Shown piece after piece: positions 43,901 through 52,078 of a stretch of DNA of 64,000 bases (position 1 is its first letter; each line of letters begins with the position of its first letter). Position numbers and translations under genes: made by a program. Source of the stretch: Calidifontibacter indicus. Lineage in GTDB: Bacteria; Actinomycetota; Actinomycetes; Actinomycetales; Dermatophilaceae. The stretch lies in contig NZ_QTUA01000001.1 of the NCBI RefSeq assembly GCF_003386865.1, positions 2,108,001 to 2,172,000 of the forward strand, given 5' to 3'. Under the pieces are notes generated by a model, which saw nothing but the letters and a program-made list of their open reading frames with translations, was not told the origin of the DNA and made no database searches.

Positions 43901-45212
43901 CACCCTCAGCACGTTCAAGGTCGGCGTCGGTCCGGGCGCGACACCGGCACCCGTGGCCGGCGTGACGGTCGACGGCCGCCCGGCCGCGTTCACGGTGTCG
44001 GCCGACGGCACCTACCGGCTGACCGGCAGTCCCAAGGGCACCAGCCTGCGGGTCTACTTCACCAAGGGTGTGGCGTTGCCGCAGATCGCGGAGGTGCAGG
44101 TCGATGCTCTGCGCGACCTCTACTACCGCCCGGCCGACTCCACCACGACCGGTCTGCTGTGCGGTCTCGGCCCGCCGATCCACCTCGGCTCGGCAGCGGT
44201 GGAGACCGAGATCGTCGGAACCATCGGTCAACTGCGCTCCGGTGCGCCGATGCAGGTGCGTAGCTGCGGGCTCGTGCCCGACCTCAAGAGCGGACGCCAG
44301 ACGATCTCGATCGATCGGATCGACGGGTTCACCCCGGTGAGCCTGCAGGTGTCGGCACCCGGCGACCGGCAGACCGCCCAGCAACGGCTGACCGTCACCG
44401 AGAACCGCTGGACCGAGCAGGACCGCAGCGTCACCGTGGCCGGTGGACCGGTGACCGTGCTCGCGGTGCCGGAGAACTTCAACGCCGGCTGGACCGCGAC
44501 GATGGGTGGTCGCACCCTCACGTCGGTGCTGGTCAACGGCTGGCAGCAAGGGTGGGTCGTCCCCGCGGGGAGCGCGGCACGGCAGATCACCATGTCGTTC
44601 ACACCCGCGAAGCCCTACCAGGCGAGCCTGCTGGTCGGCGCACTCGCGGCGCTCGCCGTGCTGGTCGCGGCGATGGTGCTGCTGGTGGCGATGGTGCGTG
44701 AACGAGTCGGTGTCCGCGGTCTGCTCGCCGGACTCTCCGGCGCGGGTTCGGGTTCAGCGCCCGATCACGCGTCCGCGTCCGAGGAGCCGGTCGGCGCCCC
44801 GGCGATCTGGTGGGTCGCCGTCGTGGTCGTTCTCGCCGCGCTGTTCGGCGGGGCCTTCACCGCCGTCGGCGTTGTGGTCGCACTGGTGACGCCCTGGCGA
44901 TGGCGGTCGATCGCTCGGACGGCCGCCGTCGCGGTGACCGTGCTCGCCGCGATCCTCGCCGCGTCCGCCGACTTCGCGTCTGCCGCCGAAATCGCCGACG
45001 GGGCGACCGCCCTCGTACTCGGGCTGTTGGTCGGGCTGGTGCTGCGATCGGCCTCCGCAACCGGCACGTTGCGCCGTCCGCACTGGTCGCGAGTGCAAGG
45101 GCCTGGCGCGCGATGGTCGTGGTCTGGGTCACGGGCGCGCAAGCGGCAGGAACAGCAACCCGAACCAGAACCCGAGCTCCCCGACGATCCAGAAACAGGT
45201 GCGCAGCGATGA
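40971..45212 (+). CDS. AftD-like alpha-(1->3)-arabinofuranosyltransferase family protein (DUF3367)
   Basis: The 1413-residue membrane protein has the size and layout of AftD/DUF3367 GT-C enzymes. There is a multi-helix N-terminal part with TKLDLTQDPGSFM and QNQAYGYLFPTGPYYLLGD, then a long extracytoplasmic region with two discoidin-like modules (about 724-830 and 935-1045, cores AAVDGRPDTAWVSAG and AADGSTATTWIPP), and C-terminal helices (about 1216-1245, 1277-1309, 1313-1332, 1345-1362). Family members add arabinofuranose from a lipid donor outside the membrane. The start is TTG 40971 with AAGGAG (40959-40964). Donor and acceptor here are inferred only. Confidence 0.85.
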   Translation: MPRSASIGSPDVSRTTDDSSDSYPHLGRWLHALVLVAITFICLAQSPGVTTFDTKLDLTQDPGSFMRQTLTVWTPDINMGSLQNQAYGYLFPTGPYYLLGDLIGAPMWLWQRLWSLLILVIAFEGMRLVLRALGGSTPVVAIVAASSYAFAPRVLGTVGVLSGQTLPGAVLPWTVLPLVLAHQGRLGWRRAVVLSAATVPFMGGVNATEVMLVLLLPGLLVLMSGGSWRSRWRRTAAWSGLIILVCIWWIGPLLVLGTYAPPFLDYVESARNTTAPVGFLQSVQGTTHWLSYLDPVDSDWYTAFRLSHEPVFLVASAAVGICGLVGLTLRRTPLRLPLAVAAFGALAFLTLGHGGVSGSPLQSTFLSFLDGGGAPFRNIHKVDPLVRFAVAVGLTSTITVAAPRVRRLLGWDQHPDLRHLASGIPAAVAFVLVASSLVPAAAGQMRSAKGWKDIPQPWLQMSETLQKLPAGARTLVVPGADIGDQTWGRTVDELIQTFPGVNWASRSKVPLVSNGGIRFLDEVENAFWAGRGSTGLVQALASAGFTNILVRNDIAAENNVPDPDRVHQAIAGMPGLSKVKAFGVGQGGYPMVELYSLRGASGSPLAVPMSQTRVFYGEADNLVRAYESGAIRGDEVTVSNAPGDTRAHVTDTAPARLVTEGWSRQERSFARVHESRSSVMTEDDEFGSTRAQHDYGPMSGTQQATAVYSGVSSVRVSSTADSAGSLGPVRPDLGAWAAVDGRPDTAWVSAGGTDPRQQWIAVDLDAARTPGKVDLKFRESVADVKVVRLVADSETKTVRLDATGAGSTVLQRPTKQVKVEVVTASGAGQVGLSDLRIAGLSPQRSIQVPTLVDAGDSLVFTDNPGRTVCTVGALGVGCNPLTYVGPDESTGISRDVEVVRGRPVTVDAQVVPTGGEAVDNLLLPLKDAVAVRASGSYVTDVRNSPTQAADGSTATTWIPPQNGTVEPWLDLSWGPSRTLSTFKVGVGPGATPAPVAGVTVDGRPAAFTVSADGTYRLTGSPKGTSLRVYFTKGVALPQIAEVQVDALRDLYYRPADSTTTGLLCGLGPPIHLGSAAVETEIVGTIGQLRSGAPMQVRSCGLVPDLKSGRQTISIDRIDGFTPVSLQVSAPGDRQTAQQRLTVTENRWTEQDRSVTVAGGPVTVLAVPENFNAGWTATMGGRTLTSVLVNGWQQGWVVPAGSAARQITMSFTPAKPYQASLLVGALAALAVLVAAMVLLVAMVRERVGVRGLLAGLSGAGSGSAPDHASASEEPVGAPAIWWVAVVVVLAALFGGAFTAVGVVVALVTPWRWRSIARTAAVAVTVLAAILAASADFASAAEIADGATALVLGLLVGLVLRSASATGTLRRPHWSRVQGPGARWSWSGSRARKRQEQQPEPEPELPDDPETGAQR

Positions 45213-47002
45213 CCCGAGTTCGGCAGATCCGACCGGACGGCTGGACCCAGGTGGCGATCGTGCTCATCTGTGTCCAGACGCTGTGGCGTGGGTGGGCGGC
45301 GTACGACGCCTACTTCTGGCAGGACGACTTCCGCTACCTGGCCGACATGCAGCACGGCCTGTCGGCCGACATGCTGTTCCAGAGCTACAACGGCCACGTG
45401 ATGCCCGGATCGTTCCTGATGTCGTGGGTCGTCGCGGCCACCGGTAGTTCGCACGTGCTGGCTGCGTCGATCGTGGTGTTCATGAGTCTGGTCGCGGCCG
45501 CGCTGCTGGCGATCACCCTCCGCCTGCTGTTCGGTGCCCACATCGCGACTCTCGTCGTGCTGGCGGCGGCGTTGTTCACGCCCTTGACCCTCGTCGGATA
45601 CACCTGGTTCGCCTACGGATTGCAGCTCTGGCCGCAGCAGATCAGCCTGCTCGCCGCGCTCTGCAGCTACGCCATGTGGCGCCGCAGCGGCCGCACCCTG
45701 TGGTGCGTCATGGGAGCCGTCGCGCTGCTGTTCGGCCTGTTCTTCTGGGAGAAGGCGCTCCTGGTCGGACCCGCGGTCGTGCTGTTCGCCTTGCTGGCGG
45801 CGTCCGGCGGACCCATCGAGCGACTGCGCGCCGTGATCGCACAGTGGCGCTGGTTCGCCGCTCCGGTCGTGTTGTCGTTCGCCTACCTCGCCCTCTACCT
45901 GGTGCTGACCAACGACAGCAAGGTCAGCGCCGACCTTGCCGATCAGTCGGCCGGAGTGACCGACGCCGTTCAACACAGCGTCCTGCGACTTTTCCTGCCG
46001 GGGCTACTCGGTGGACCCTGGACGGCGACGGGTGCGGTGACCACCCTCAACGCCAACCCGAGCAATGTCGCGCTGGCCGTCTGCGCCGTCATGTGGGTCG
46101 GCATCATTGGTTGCTCCTTCCTCCAGCGCGGACGTCGCGCCGGCGCCGCATGGATCTGGCTGGCGGTCGTGCTCGCGATCGCCTTGGCGATGGTCGCGGC
46201 GTTCCGCGGTTTCGGTGGTCTGACCGTGCGCGACTCGCGGTATCTCGCCGACCTCGTGCCAATGGCGGCCGTTGCCGTCGCGTGGGCCTATCTGCCGTTG
46301 CGTCTCGGCGGAGAGCAACGCCCCGAGGCCTCGGTGCTCAAGGGGGCCGACGACGCGGCGCCGGTCGGTGCGGTGACTCCGGCGTGGCAGGCACCACTGG
46401 TGCTCGTGCTGCTCGCCGGAATCGTCGCCAGCAGTTGGGTGACCGTCTCGACGATGACCGACCGGCTGGACAACCGCTACAGCCGCAACTACGTCAACGG
46501 TCTGCGGACGTCGCTCGCCGCCGAGACCGAACCGCTGCTCGTGACTCCCGCGCCGCCGGTGGCGGTGATGCTCGGGAGCACCCAGGACGTCGCGGAGGCG
46601 ATGGGCATCAAGGCCCGCTGGGTGCGGTCTGGCGCGAACCTGCGGATGGTCGATCCCATCGGACAGCTGCGACCGGTCGGGGTGCCCACAGGGTCGTGGG
46701 TGGCGAAGGGAGACCGACCCGACTGCGGTTGGCTGCTCACGCCGCAACAGCCGGTGACGGTGCAAATCCCGGCAGTCGGTACACCGGTGTCGGTGCGGGT
46801 CGGGCTGATGTCGGGCCAACCGCAGCCGGTGACCGTCGAGGTCGACGGCGCGCCGCCCGCATCGACGACCACCACCGTCAACGGTCTCGGGGTGGTGGTG
46901 CTCGCCTCTCCCGCACCCACCCGGGTGACGGTGCGGCTGCCGCAAGGAACGTCGGCCTGTGTCACCGACGTGTCGGCCGGTGTCGTCGCGGCACAGGAGT
47001 GA
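45209..47002 (+). CDS. GT-C-like polytopic membrane protein
   Basis: The 597-residue protein has roughly eleven helices up to about residue 425 and a soluble C-terminal domain of about 150 residues. Asp-Asp at 39-40 (FWQDDFRYLADM) in the first external loop fits the acidic catalytic position of GT-C glycosyltransferases. It is coupled to the AftD-like gene by a 4-bp overlap, so a role in the same glycan is likely. The exact family and linkage are not recognised. Confidence 0.7.
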   Translation: MTRVRQIRPDGWTQVAIVLICVQTLWRGWAAYDAYFWQDDFRYLADMQHGLSADMLFQSYNGHVMPGSFLMSWVVAATGSSHVLAASIVVFMSLVAAALLAITLRLLFGAHIATLVVLAAALFTPLTLVGYTWFAYGLQLWPQQISLLAALCSYAMWRRSGRTLWCVMGAVALLFGLFFWEKALLVGPAVVLFALLAASGGPIERLRAVIAQWRWFAAPVVLSFAYLALYLVLTNDSKVSADLADQSAGVTDAVQHSVLRLFLPGLLGGPWTATGAVTTLNANPSNVALAVCAVMWVGIIGCSFLQRGRRAGAAWIWLAVVLAIALAMVAAFRGFGGLTVRDSRYLADLVPMAAVAVAWAYLPLRLGGEQRPEASVLKGADDAAPVGAVTPAWQAPLVLVLLAGIVASSWVTVSTMTDRLDNRYSRNYVNGLRTSLAAETEPLLVTPAPPVAVMLGSTQDVAEAMGIKARWVRSGANLRMVDPIGQLRPVGVPTGSWVAKGDRPDCGWLLTPQQPVTVQIPAVGTPVSVRVGLMSGQPQPVTVEVDGAPPASTTTTVNGLGVVVLASPAPTRVTVRLPQGTSACVTDVSAGVVAAQE

Positions 47003-47006
47003 CAAG

Positions 47007-48776
47007 GTGAACCGCCCTGCCGGGATCGGGCGGAACGCCCAGCGGGATCCGGCGAGCCGACGCGGCCTGCGCGCCCACGCGATCACCGTCGTTGTCGCGG
47101 TCGTGTCGACCGTCGTCCTGCTCGGTTCGGCCCTGGCGCCGGGCCTGGTGCAGCGGTACGACCTGGGCTGGTCGCCAGATCCGCGGTTCACCCCCACGGT
47201 GCTCGGGTGGTTCGCACCGGCACCCAGGGTGGTGCCCAGCGATGCCTTCATAGTCATGCTCGGTCATGTTCTCGGAGCCGGCAGCGCCCAGAAGGTCGTG
47301 CTTTTCGCCGTCCTGTTCCTACCGGCGCTGGGGTGCGCTGCGCTCCTGCGCGAACTGCGCCCCACCGTCGGCCTCCCCGCCGTCTGCCTGTCGGTGCTTG
47401 CGGCCCAATGGAATCCGTTCGTCGCGGAGCGGTTCGCGCTCGGTCAGTGGACGGTGCTGTTGGGGTACGCCGCCGTCCCGTGGGCGTTGCGTGCTGCGGT
47501 TCGGGCGCGCCGTAGCGGGGGAGCGCGGTCGGTCTTCGTCGTCTGCGGGTGGTGTGCGATCGGCGGTTCGAACTCGCTGATCATGGTGCTGGCCGCGATG
47601 GTTCCCGTGCTGCTGTGGCCGCGCCCGGCATGGCGTGCTCTGGTCGCGGGGGCGGTCGGCACCGTGGTGCTCGGTGCGGCCTGGTGGCTGCCTTCGGTGT
47701 TCGCGAAGCCGATCTCGTCCGCGGAGGGCGCGCGTGCGTTCGCCGCCCGGTCCGACTCTCCTCTCGGGGTGTTCGGCTCGCTGCTCGGTGGTGGTGGCAT
47801 CTGGAACCAGGCGGTGCTGCCGCCCGAGCGCAGTTCGCTCGTGCTGGCGCTCTTGGCTGCAGCGTTCCTGCTCGCCGGCATTGCCGCCGTGCCGTTCGTG
47901 CTCCGACCCGGGTGGGGGAGCGCCACACCTGACCGGGTGCCCGACGCCCTGCTCGCCTCGGCTGTGGTGGCGCTGCTGGTCGCGTTCGCGCCGGCGATAC
48001 CCGGGGTGGGCGCGATCTGGGAGTTCGTCGTCACCACGGCTCCCGGCGGCGGACTGCTGCGCGACTCGCAGAAGTTGCTCGCGGCCTGGGTCGTCGTCGC
48101 GGCGGTGGGTCTCGGTGTCCTGCTCGAGCGACTGCGTCAGGTGCGGTCGGTGCGCCGACCGGTGGCCGCGCTCCTTGTTCTTCCGGTGTTGCTGATCCCG
48201 TCGACCGCGTGGGGCCAACAGGGAGCGATCCGCACCTCGCAGGTGCCGGACGACGTCCGTGCCGCCGCGACACTGCTGTCCGATGCGCCCGCGGGCGCCG
48301 TCGGCCTGTTGCCGTGGAGCCAGTACCGGCGGTACTCGTGGAACGACGGCCGGGTCTCGCTCGCGGTGCTTGCGCGCATGGTCGATCAACCCGTGATCTT
48401 CAACGACGCCCTGCCGCTGCGCGATCAGGTCATCCCGGGCGAAGACCCCACCGCCGCCCAGGTCTCCCGAGCCATCGCGGCCGGCCGCACCCCGCAGGAC
48501 GCATTGCGGGCCGCCGGTGTGCGCTACATCGCGGTGGAACATCGGTCGGGTGGCGCGGCGACCGAGCCCGGCAAAGCGGCAGGTCGGGTGCTGGTGGACG
48601 GTCCGAACATCACCGTGGTCGAGGTCTCGACACAGCCGCCGGCCGCGCCGCCGTCACCGTGGGCGCACCGGTTCGGGTGGCTGGTCAGCCTGGCCGGTTT
48701 CGTCGGTGCGGGCGTCGCCGCCGTCGTCGGCCGGCGGGACCGCTCGCGGCGCGAAACGCCCGAGCCGGGGTTGTGA
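47007..48776 (+). CDS. large polytopic membrane protein of the glycan locus
   Basis: The 589-residue protein has about ten helices, an external loop with RYDLGWSPDPRFTPT early on, and a soluble segment (about 410-540) before the last helix. Topology and position suggest a GT-C-like or undecaprenyl-sugar-handling protein comparable to the Rv0226c type, but no catalytic motif is certain. GTG 47007 has AGGAG (46995-46999) 7 nt upstream and follows the previous gene by 4 bp. Confidence 0.65.
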   Translation: MNRPAGIGRNAQRDPASRRGLRAHAITVVVAVVSTVVLLGSALAPGLVQRYDLGWSPDPRFTPTVLGWFAPAPRVVPSDAFIVMLGHVLGAGSAQKVVLFAVLFLPALGCAALLRELRPTVGLPAVCLSVLAAQWNPFVAERFALGQWTVLLGYAAVPWALRAAVRARRSGGARSVFVVCGWCAIGGSNSLIMVLAAMVPVLLWPRPAWRALVAGAVGTVVLGAAWWLPSVFAKPISSAEGARAFAARSDSPLGVFGSLLGGGGIWNQAVLPPERSSLVLALLAAAFLLAGIAAVPFVLRPGWGSATPDRVPDALLASAVVALLVAFAPAIPGVGAIWEFVVTTAPGGGLLRDSQKLLAAWVVVAAVGLGVLLERLRQVRSVRRPVAALLVLPVLLIPSTAWGQQGAIRTSQVPDDVRAAATLLSDAPAGAVGLLPWSQYRRYSWNDGRVSLAVLARMVDQPVIFNDALPLRDQVIPGEDPTAAQVSRAIAAGRTPQDALRAAGVRYIAVEHRSGGAATEPGKAAGRVLVDGPNITVVEVSTQPPAAPPSPWAHRFGWLVSLAGFVGAGVAAVVGRRDRSRRETPEPGL

Positions 48777-48801
48777 CAAGAAAGTTACGCTGCGGTAGGG
48801 T
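48773..48801 (+). promoter_or_regulatory. promoter of the DUF2613-like gene (leaderless)
   Basis: GTGACA (48773-48778, five of six matches to TTGACA), a 17-nt spacer and TAGGGT (48796-48801) end 7 nt before the ATG at 48809. The -35 lies over the stop codon of the preceding gene, so the small gene can be expressed on its own. Confidence 0.6.
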
Positions 48802-48808
48802 TGGGCGC

Positions 48809-48949
48809 ATGATCGAAACCATCGCCACCTTCGTTGTCGGTGCGGCTCTGGCCGGACTCGCTGTGTTCGCCGGAGTGAACAGCGCCACGTCCGCCGAGGT
48901 GCCCAAGGCGAAGCAGAGCCAGTCCGTCGCGGTCTACGACGGTAACTGA
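48809..48949 (+). CDS. 46-residue membrane peptide, DUF2613-like
   Basis: This 46-residue product has one hydrophobic segment (IATFVVGAALAGLAVFAGV, about 5-23) and a polar tail. It resembles the small DUF2613 proteins encoded beside aftD in mycobacteria (Rv0236A). Function unknown; a subunit or stabiliser of the membrane glycosyltransferase is possible. It has its own promoter and is followed by a strong terminator, which supports it as a real gene despite its size. Confidence 0.75.
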   Translation: MIETIATFVVGAALAGLAVFAGVNSATSAEVPKAKQSQSVAVYDGN

Positions 48950-48966
48950 CCGACCGAACTTTCGTT

Positions 48967-49001
48967 CGAAGCAGCGCCACCCCGCGGGTGGCGCTGCTTC
49001 G
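48967..49001. terminator. bidirectional terminator
   Basis: Perfect 16-bp arms (48967-48982 and 48986-49001) with a 3-nt loop stand between the DUF2613-like gene and the convergent GT4 gene. It can serve both strands. Confidence 0.85.
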
Positions 49002-49032
49002 CGTTGTCCGATGCGACCCGCGCAACCGGGGG

Positions 49033-50145
49033 TCACGAGTGGTAGCAGTCGATGACCTCCTGCAGCAGGTTCTCCCACTTCTGCACGGCCTGCGGCCAGG
49101 TGAACTGCGCCGCGAACCGGGCGGCTTCGTCGCCCAGAGTGTGACGCAGCTTCTCGTCGGCCAGGAGCGCCTCGAGCGCCCCGGTGAAGGGTTCCTGTCC
49201 GTCGTCGACGAGCAGGCCGGTGCGGCCCTCCTGGATCGAATCTGCGACACCGCCCGCCGATCGGTAGGCGATGCTCGGGGTGTGGTGCGTCGCGGCCTCG
49301 ACGACCACCAGTCCCCACCCCTCCTTGATGCTCGGCAGGGCGAGCACCCAACTCTCGCTGAGGATCCGCCGCTTCTCCCACTCCGAGACGTGGCCGGTGA
49401 ACACGACCTGGTCGGCGATGCCCAAGTCGCGGCTCAGATCGCGCAGTTCACCGAGCCAGTATCCGGAGCCGACGACCCGCAGTTCGATTCCCGGGATCTT
49501 GTTCCGTAACGCGGCCACCGCTCGAATCGCGATCTCGACGCGCTTGTGCGGCACCAACCGGCCCAGCACGGTCACCACGGGATGGTCGGCCGGCCGAGCA
49601 TCCTGATTCGTCAGGTCGGTGCCGTTGGGAATGATCGCGACGCGGTCGCCGTCGACGCCCAGCGCCACCAACTCCCGGCGGGTCGTCTCGGACACCGCGA
49701 CGTACTGCGCCCGTCGGTAGGCAAAGGGCGCGAGCGCCGATTCCAGCTGCCAGCCGATCTTCGCGACCGTCGGGTTGAACGCGACCGGCCACTGCTCGCG
49801 GTGGACGTGGTGCACCAGATTCACCACGGGGTGGTGCGGTAGCGCCGCGGTCGACAGGAACGGCACTCCGTTCTGCACGTCGACGACCACGTCGGCGCGT
49901 AGGCGGCGGACCGCCTGGGAGGCGATGGCGCGGGTGTAGACCGAGTAGTGGCCGCCCTTGCGGATGTAGTTGACGCCGTTGACCACTTCACGGGGGAGTG
50001 CGCCGGGATACAGGGCGGTTCGGAAGGTGACGTGATGGCCGCGTGCGGCGAGCCCCTCGGCCACCTCCACCAGGTACTTCTCCGCGCCACCGGCCTCGGG
50101 ATGCCCGAGATCACGCCAGTTGAGCAGCAGCACCGAGTAGGCCAT
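49033..50145 (-). CDS. GT4 family glycosyltransferase
   Basis: The 370-residue cytoplasmic GT-B enzyme begins MAYSVLLLNWRDLGHPEAGG (donor-side GG loop) and has IPNGTDLTNQD, VTVLGRLVPHKRVEIAI and the EX7E motif in SIKEGWGLVVVEAATHHTPS, all GT4 hallmarks. NDP- or GDP-sugar specificity cannot be read. Together with the following methyltransferase, the pair matches the Rv0225/Rv0224c arrangement of mycobacteria. It is divergent from that methyltransferase. Confidence 0.88.
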   Translation of the reverse strand: MAYSVLLLNWRDLGHPEAGGAEKYLVEVAEGLAARGHHVTFRTALYPGALPREVVNGVNYIRKGGHYSVYTRAIASQAVRRLRADVVVDVQNGVPFLSTAALPHHPVVNLVHHVHREQWPVAFNPTVAKIGWQLESALAPFAYRRAQYVAVSETTRRELVALGVDGDRVAIIPNGTDLTNQDARPADHPVVTVLGRLVPHKRVEIAIRAVAALRNKIPGIELRVVGSGYWLGELRDLSRDLGIADQVVFTGHVSEWEKRRILSESWVLALPSIKEGWGLVVVEAATHHTPSIAYRSAGGVADSIQEGRTGLLVDDGQEPFTGALEALLADEKLRHTLGDEAARFAAQFTWPQAVQKWENLLQEVIDCYHS

Positions 50146-50211
50146 CGAACCTCCGAAGTCGTGTCGCCGTCGTCCGCGGCGGGGGAATCGGGTTCTGGCA
50201 CCATGTAGCCC

Positions 50212-50973
50212 GTGTCACAGAACGCCGGTTTGAAAAGTTATCGCACCACCCGCCGCTCCATCGGGTTGCTGCGCGCCTTTCGCCAGGAACAGCCACGGCC
50301 CGAACTGTTCTACGGCCCGCTTGCGACCGACACGGCGAACCTCGTCGAGCACTTCCACTCGCTGCAGGGCTCCACGGTGCTTGACATCGGTGCCGGCCCG
50401 GCACAGTTCGCGCGTGAGTTCGGTAGCCGCGGCGCGCGCTATGTCGCCCTGGAGGTTGCGCGCGAAGACCTCGATCGTGAGGTGAGCGCAGGCGTCGTGG
50501 GTCGCGGTCAGCAGCTCCCGTTCGCCGACGACAGCCTCGACGTGGCGATGTCGAGCAATGTCCTGGAACACGTGCCCGACCCGGACGTCTTCTCCGACGA
50601 GATGGTGCGGGTGACCCGTCCGGGCGGGTTGATCTTTCTGTCCTACACCTTGTGGTTGTCGCCGTGGGGTGGCCACGAGACGTCACCCTGGCACTACCTC
50701 GGCGGCGACTATGCGGCTCGACGCTACGAGCGCACGCATGGGCATCCGCCGAAGAACCGCTTCGGCACCTCGATGTTCGCCGCGTCGATGGCCGACGGGC
50801 TCGCCTGGGCTCGAGAGCAGAGGGGTGCTGAGGTGCTGTTCACCGGACCCCGTTACGCCCCCTGGTGGTTGCAGTGGGTCACCGGCGTGCCCGGGGTGCG
50901 CGAGGTCGTCGGGTGGAATCTGCTGATGGTGCTGCGCAAGCACGGAACGCCCGACGCCCGACCCGAGGCCTGA
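50212..50973 (+). CDS. class I SAM-dependent methyltransferase (Rv0224c-like)
   Basis: The 253-residue protein has motif I VLDIGAGPAQFAREF (about 58-72), the QLPFADDSLDVAMSSNVLEH post-motif segment and RVTRPGGLIFLSY. It belongs to the Methyltransf_11 group. A C-terminal part with HETSPWHYLGGDYAARRY and a hydrophobic end (VGWNLLMVL) suggests a lipid or membrane-associated substrate. The start is GTG 50212. It is the neighbour of a GT4 enzyme and a DUF3068 gene, as in mycobacteria. Confidence 0.83.
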   Translation: MSQNAGLKSYRTTRRSIGLLRAFRQEQPRPELFYGPLATDTANLVEHFHSLQGSTVLDIGAGPAQFAREFGSRGARYVALEVAREDLDREVSAGVVGRGQQLPFADDSLDVAMSSNVLEHVPDPDVFSDEMVRVTRPGGLIFLSYTLWLSPWGGHETSPWHYLGGDYAARRYERTHGHPPKNRFGTSMFAASMADGLAWAREQRGAEVLFTGPRYAPWWLQWVTGVPGVREVVGWNLLMVLRKHGTPDARPEA

Positions 50974-51093
50974 ACCCGCCGGAATCGGTCGTCACGACAC
51001 CGACTGTCGGGATGTGACGAGGATCGCATTTAGGGGGCTACTCGGTGGTAGCATCCCCGGAGTCGTCCTGCCAATGACACGAAAGGTTTTGGT

Positions 51094-52017
51094 GTGCGAA
51101 AAGTTCTCGGCCTCGTTCTGTTGGGGCTCTCCGGCTTCTTGATCGCAGCATCGTTGCTGCTGTTCCTGTGGGCCCCGGGCAAGGTCGAGCGGACCCCGCT
51201 GGATATCGACTCGATCACTCGGCTCACGGGCAAAGCCACCTATCTGTCGGAGGCGGAGACCCCGGTCAAGGCGATCAGCGCCAACCGTGTCGACGTCAAG
51301 GCGTCCAGCGACTCGGTCGTGCAGTTCAACGCGTTCACGTGCCTGGTGCGCGACCCCGACAACAACGTGCAGAACTGTGTGAAGGACAAGCGCCTCATCA
51401 CCAGTGACGTCGACACCTTCGCGGCCGACCGGCACACCGCGCAGGCCGTGACCGACTACCCGAACCTGCCGACCGACGCCGTGCCGCACACGGGCCTGGT
51501 CAACAAGTTCCCGTTCAACGTCGAGAAGAAGACCTACAACTTCTGGGACGGCGTGCTCGGCAAGAGCGTGCCGGCCGAGTACAAGGGCACCGAGAAGATC
51601 CAGGGCCTGGAGACCTACAAGTTCGTGATCTCCTTCGCCGACCAGCCCGCCAAGGTCACTGCCGGTGTCGACGGCACCTACTCCGACGACAAGACGATGT
51701 GGGTCGACCCGGTCACCGGCTCGATCATCGACCAGCAGGACAAGCAGGTGCGCAAGCTGCAGAACGGCGACAACGCGATCACCCTCGACTTCGCGTTCAC
51801 CGACGACACCGTGAAGAAGAACGTCCAGGACGCCAACGACAACCACAGCCAGTTGGGCCTCGTCAAGAACGCTCCGCTCGTGCTGCTCCCGCTCGGCATC
51901 ATCGCCGGTGTGGTGGGTGCATTCCTCACCCTCGGCGCGCGCAACGCCGGTGGTCGTCACCGCAACGACGAAGTCGACTGGGACGACGCCGACCAGGACG
52001 CAACCTCGCGCGCCTGA
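51094..52017 (+). CDS. DUF3068 (PorA-family-like) membrane protein
   Basis: The 307-residue protein has an N-terminal membrane helix (about 5-25), an extracytoplasmic domain of about 220 residues with YKGTEKIQGLETYKFVISF and DKTMWVDPVTGSIIDQ, and a C-terminal helix (about 252-275) followed by an acidic tail. This matches DUF3068 (Rv0227c-like). Function is not established; the family tracks with envelope-glycan genes. GTG 51094 has AAAGG at 51082-51086. A strong terminator follows. Confidence 0.85.
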   Translation: MRKVLGLVLLGLSGFLIAASLLLFLWAPGKVERTPLDIDSITRLTGKATYLSEAETPVKAISANRVDVKASSDSVVQFNAFTCLVRDPDNNVQNCVKDKRLITSDVDTFAADRHTAQAVTDYPNLPTDAVPHTGLVNKFPFNVEKKTYNFWDGVLGKSVPAEYKGTEKIQGLETYKFVISFADQPAKVTAGVDGTYSDDKTMWVDPVTGSIIDQQDKQVRKLQNGDNAITLDFAFTDDTVKKNVQDANDNHSQLGLVKNAPLVLLPLGIIAGVVGAFLTLGARNAGGRHRNDEVDWDDADQDATSRA

Positions 52018-52039
52018 TCCAACCAGCGCCCACGAAGCC

Positions 52040-52078
52040 CGACGAAGCCCTGACCGCGCCGCGGTCAGGGCTTCGTCG
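52040..52078. terminator. bidirectional terminator
   Basis: Perfect 18-bp arms (52040-52057 and 52061-52078) with a 3-nt loop lie after the DUF3068 gene and extend into the last 14 bp of the convergent methyltransferase gene, so it can end both transcripts. Confidence 0.85.

Noticed and set aside
40953-44549. Very long antisense open frame opposite the AftD-like gene
   Set aside because: Composition is that of a reverse-frame shadow, and the plus strand has helices, family motifs, a ribosome site and coupling to the next gene.
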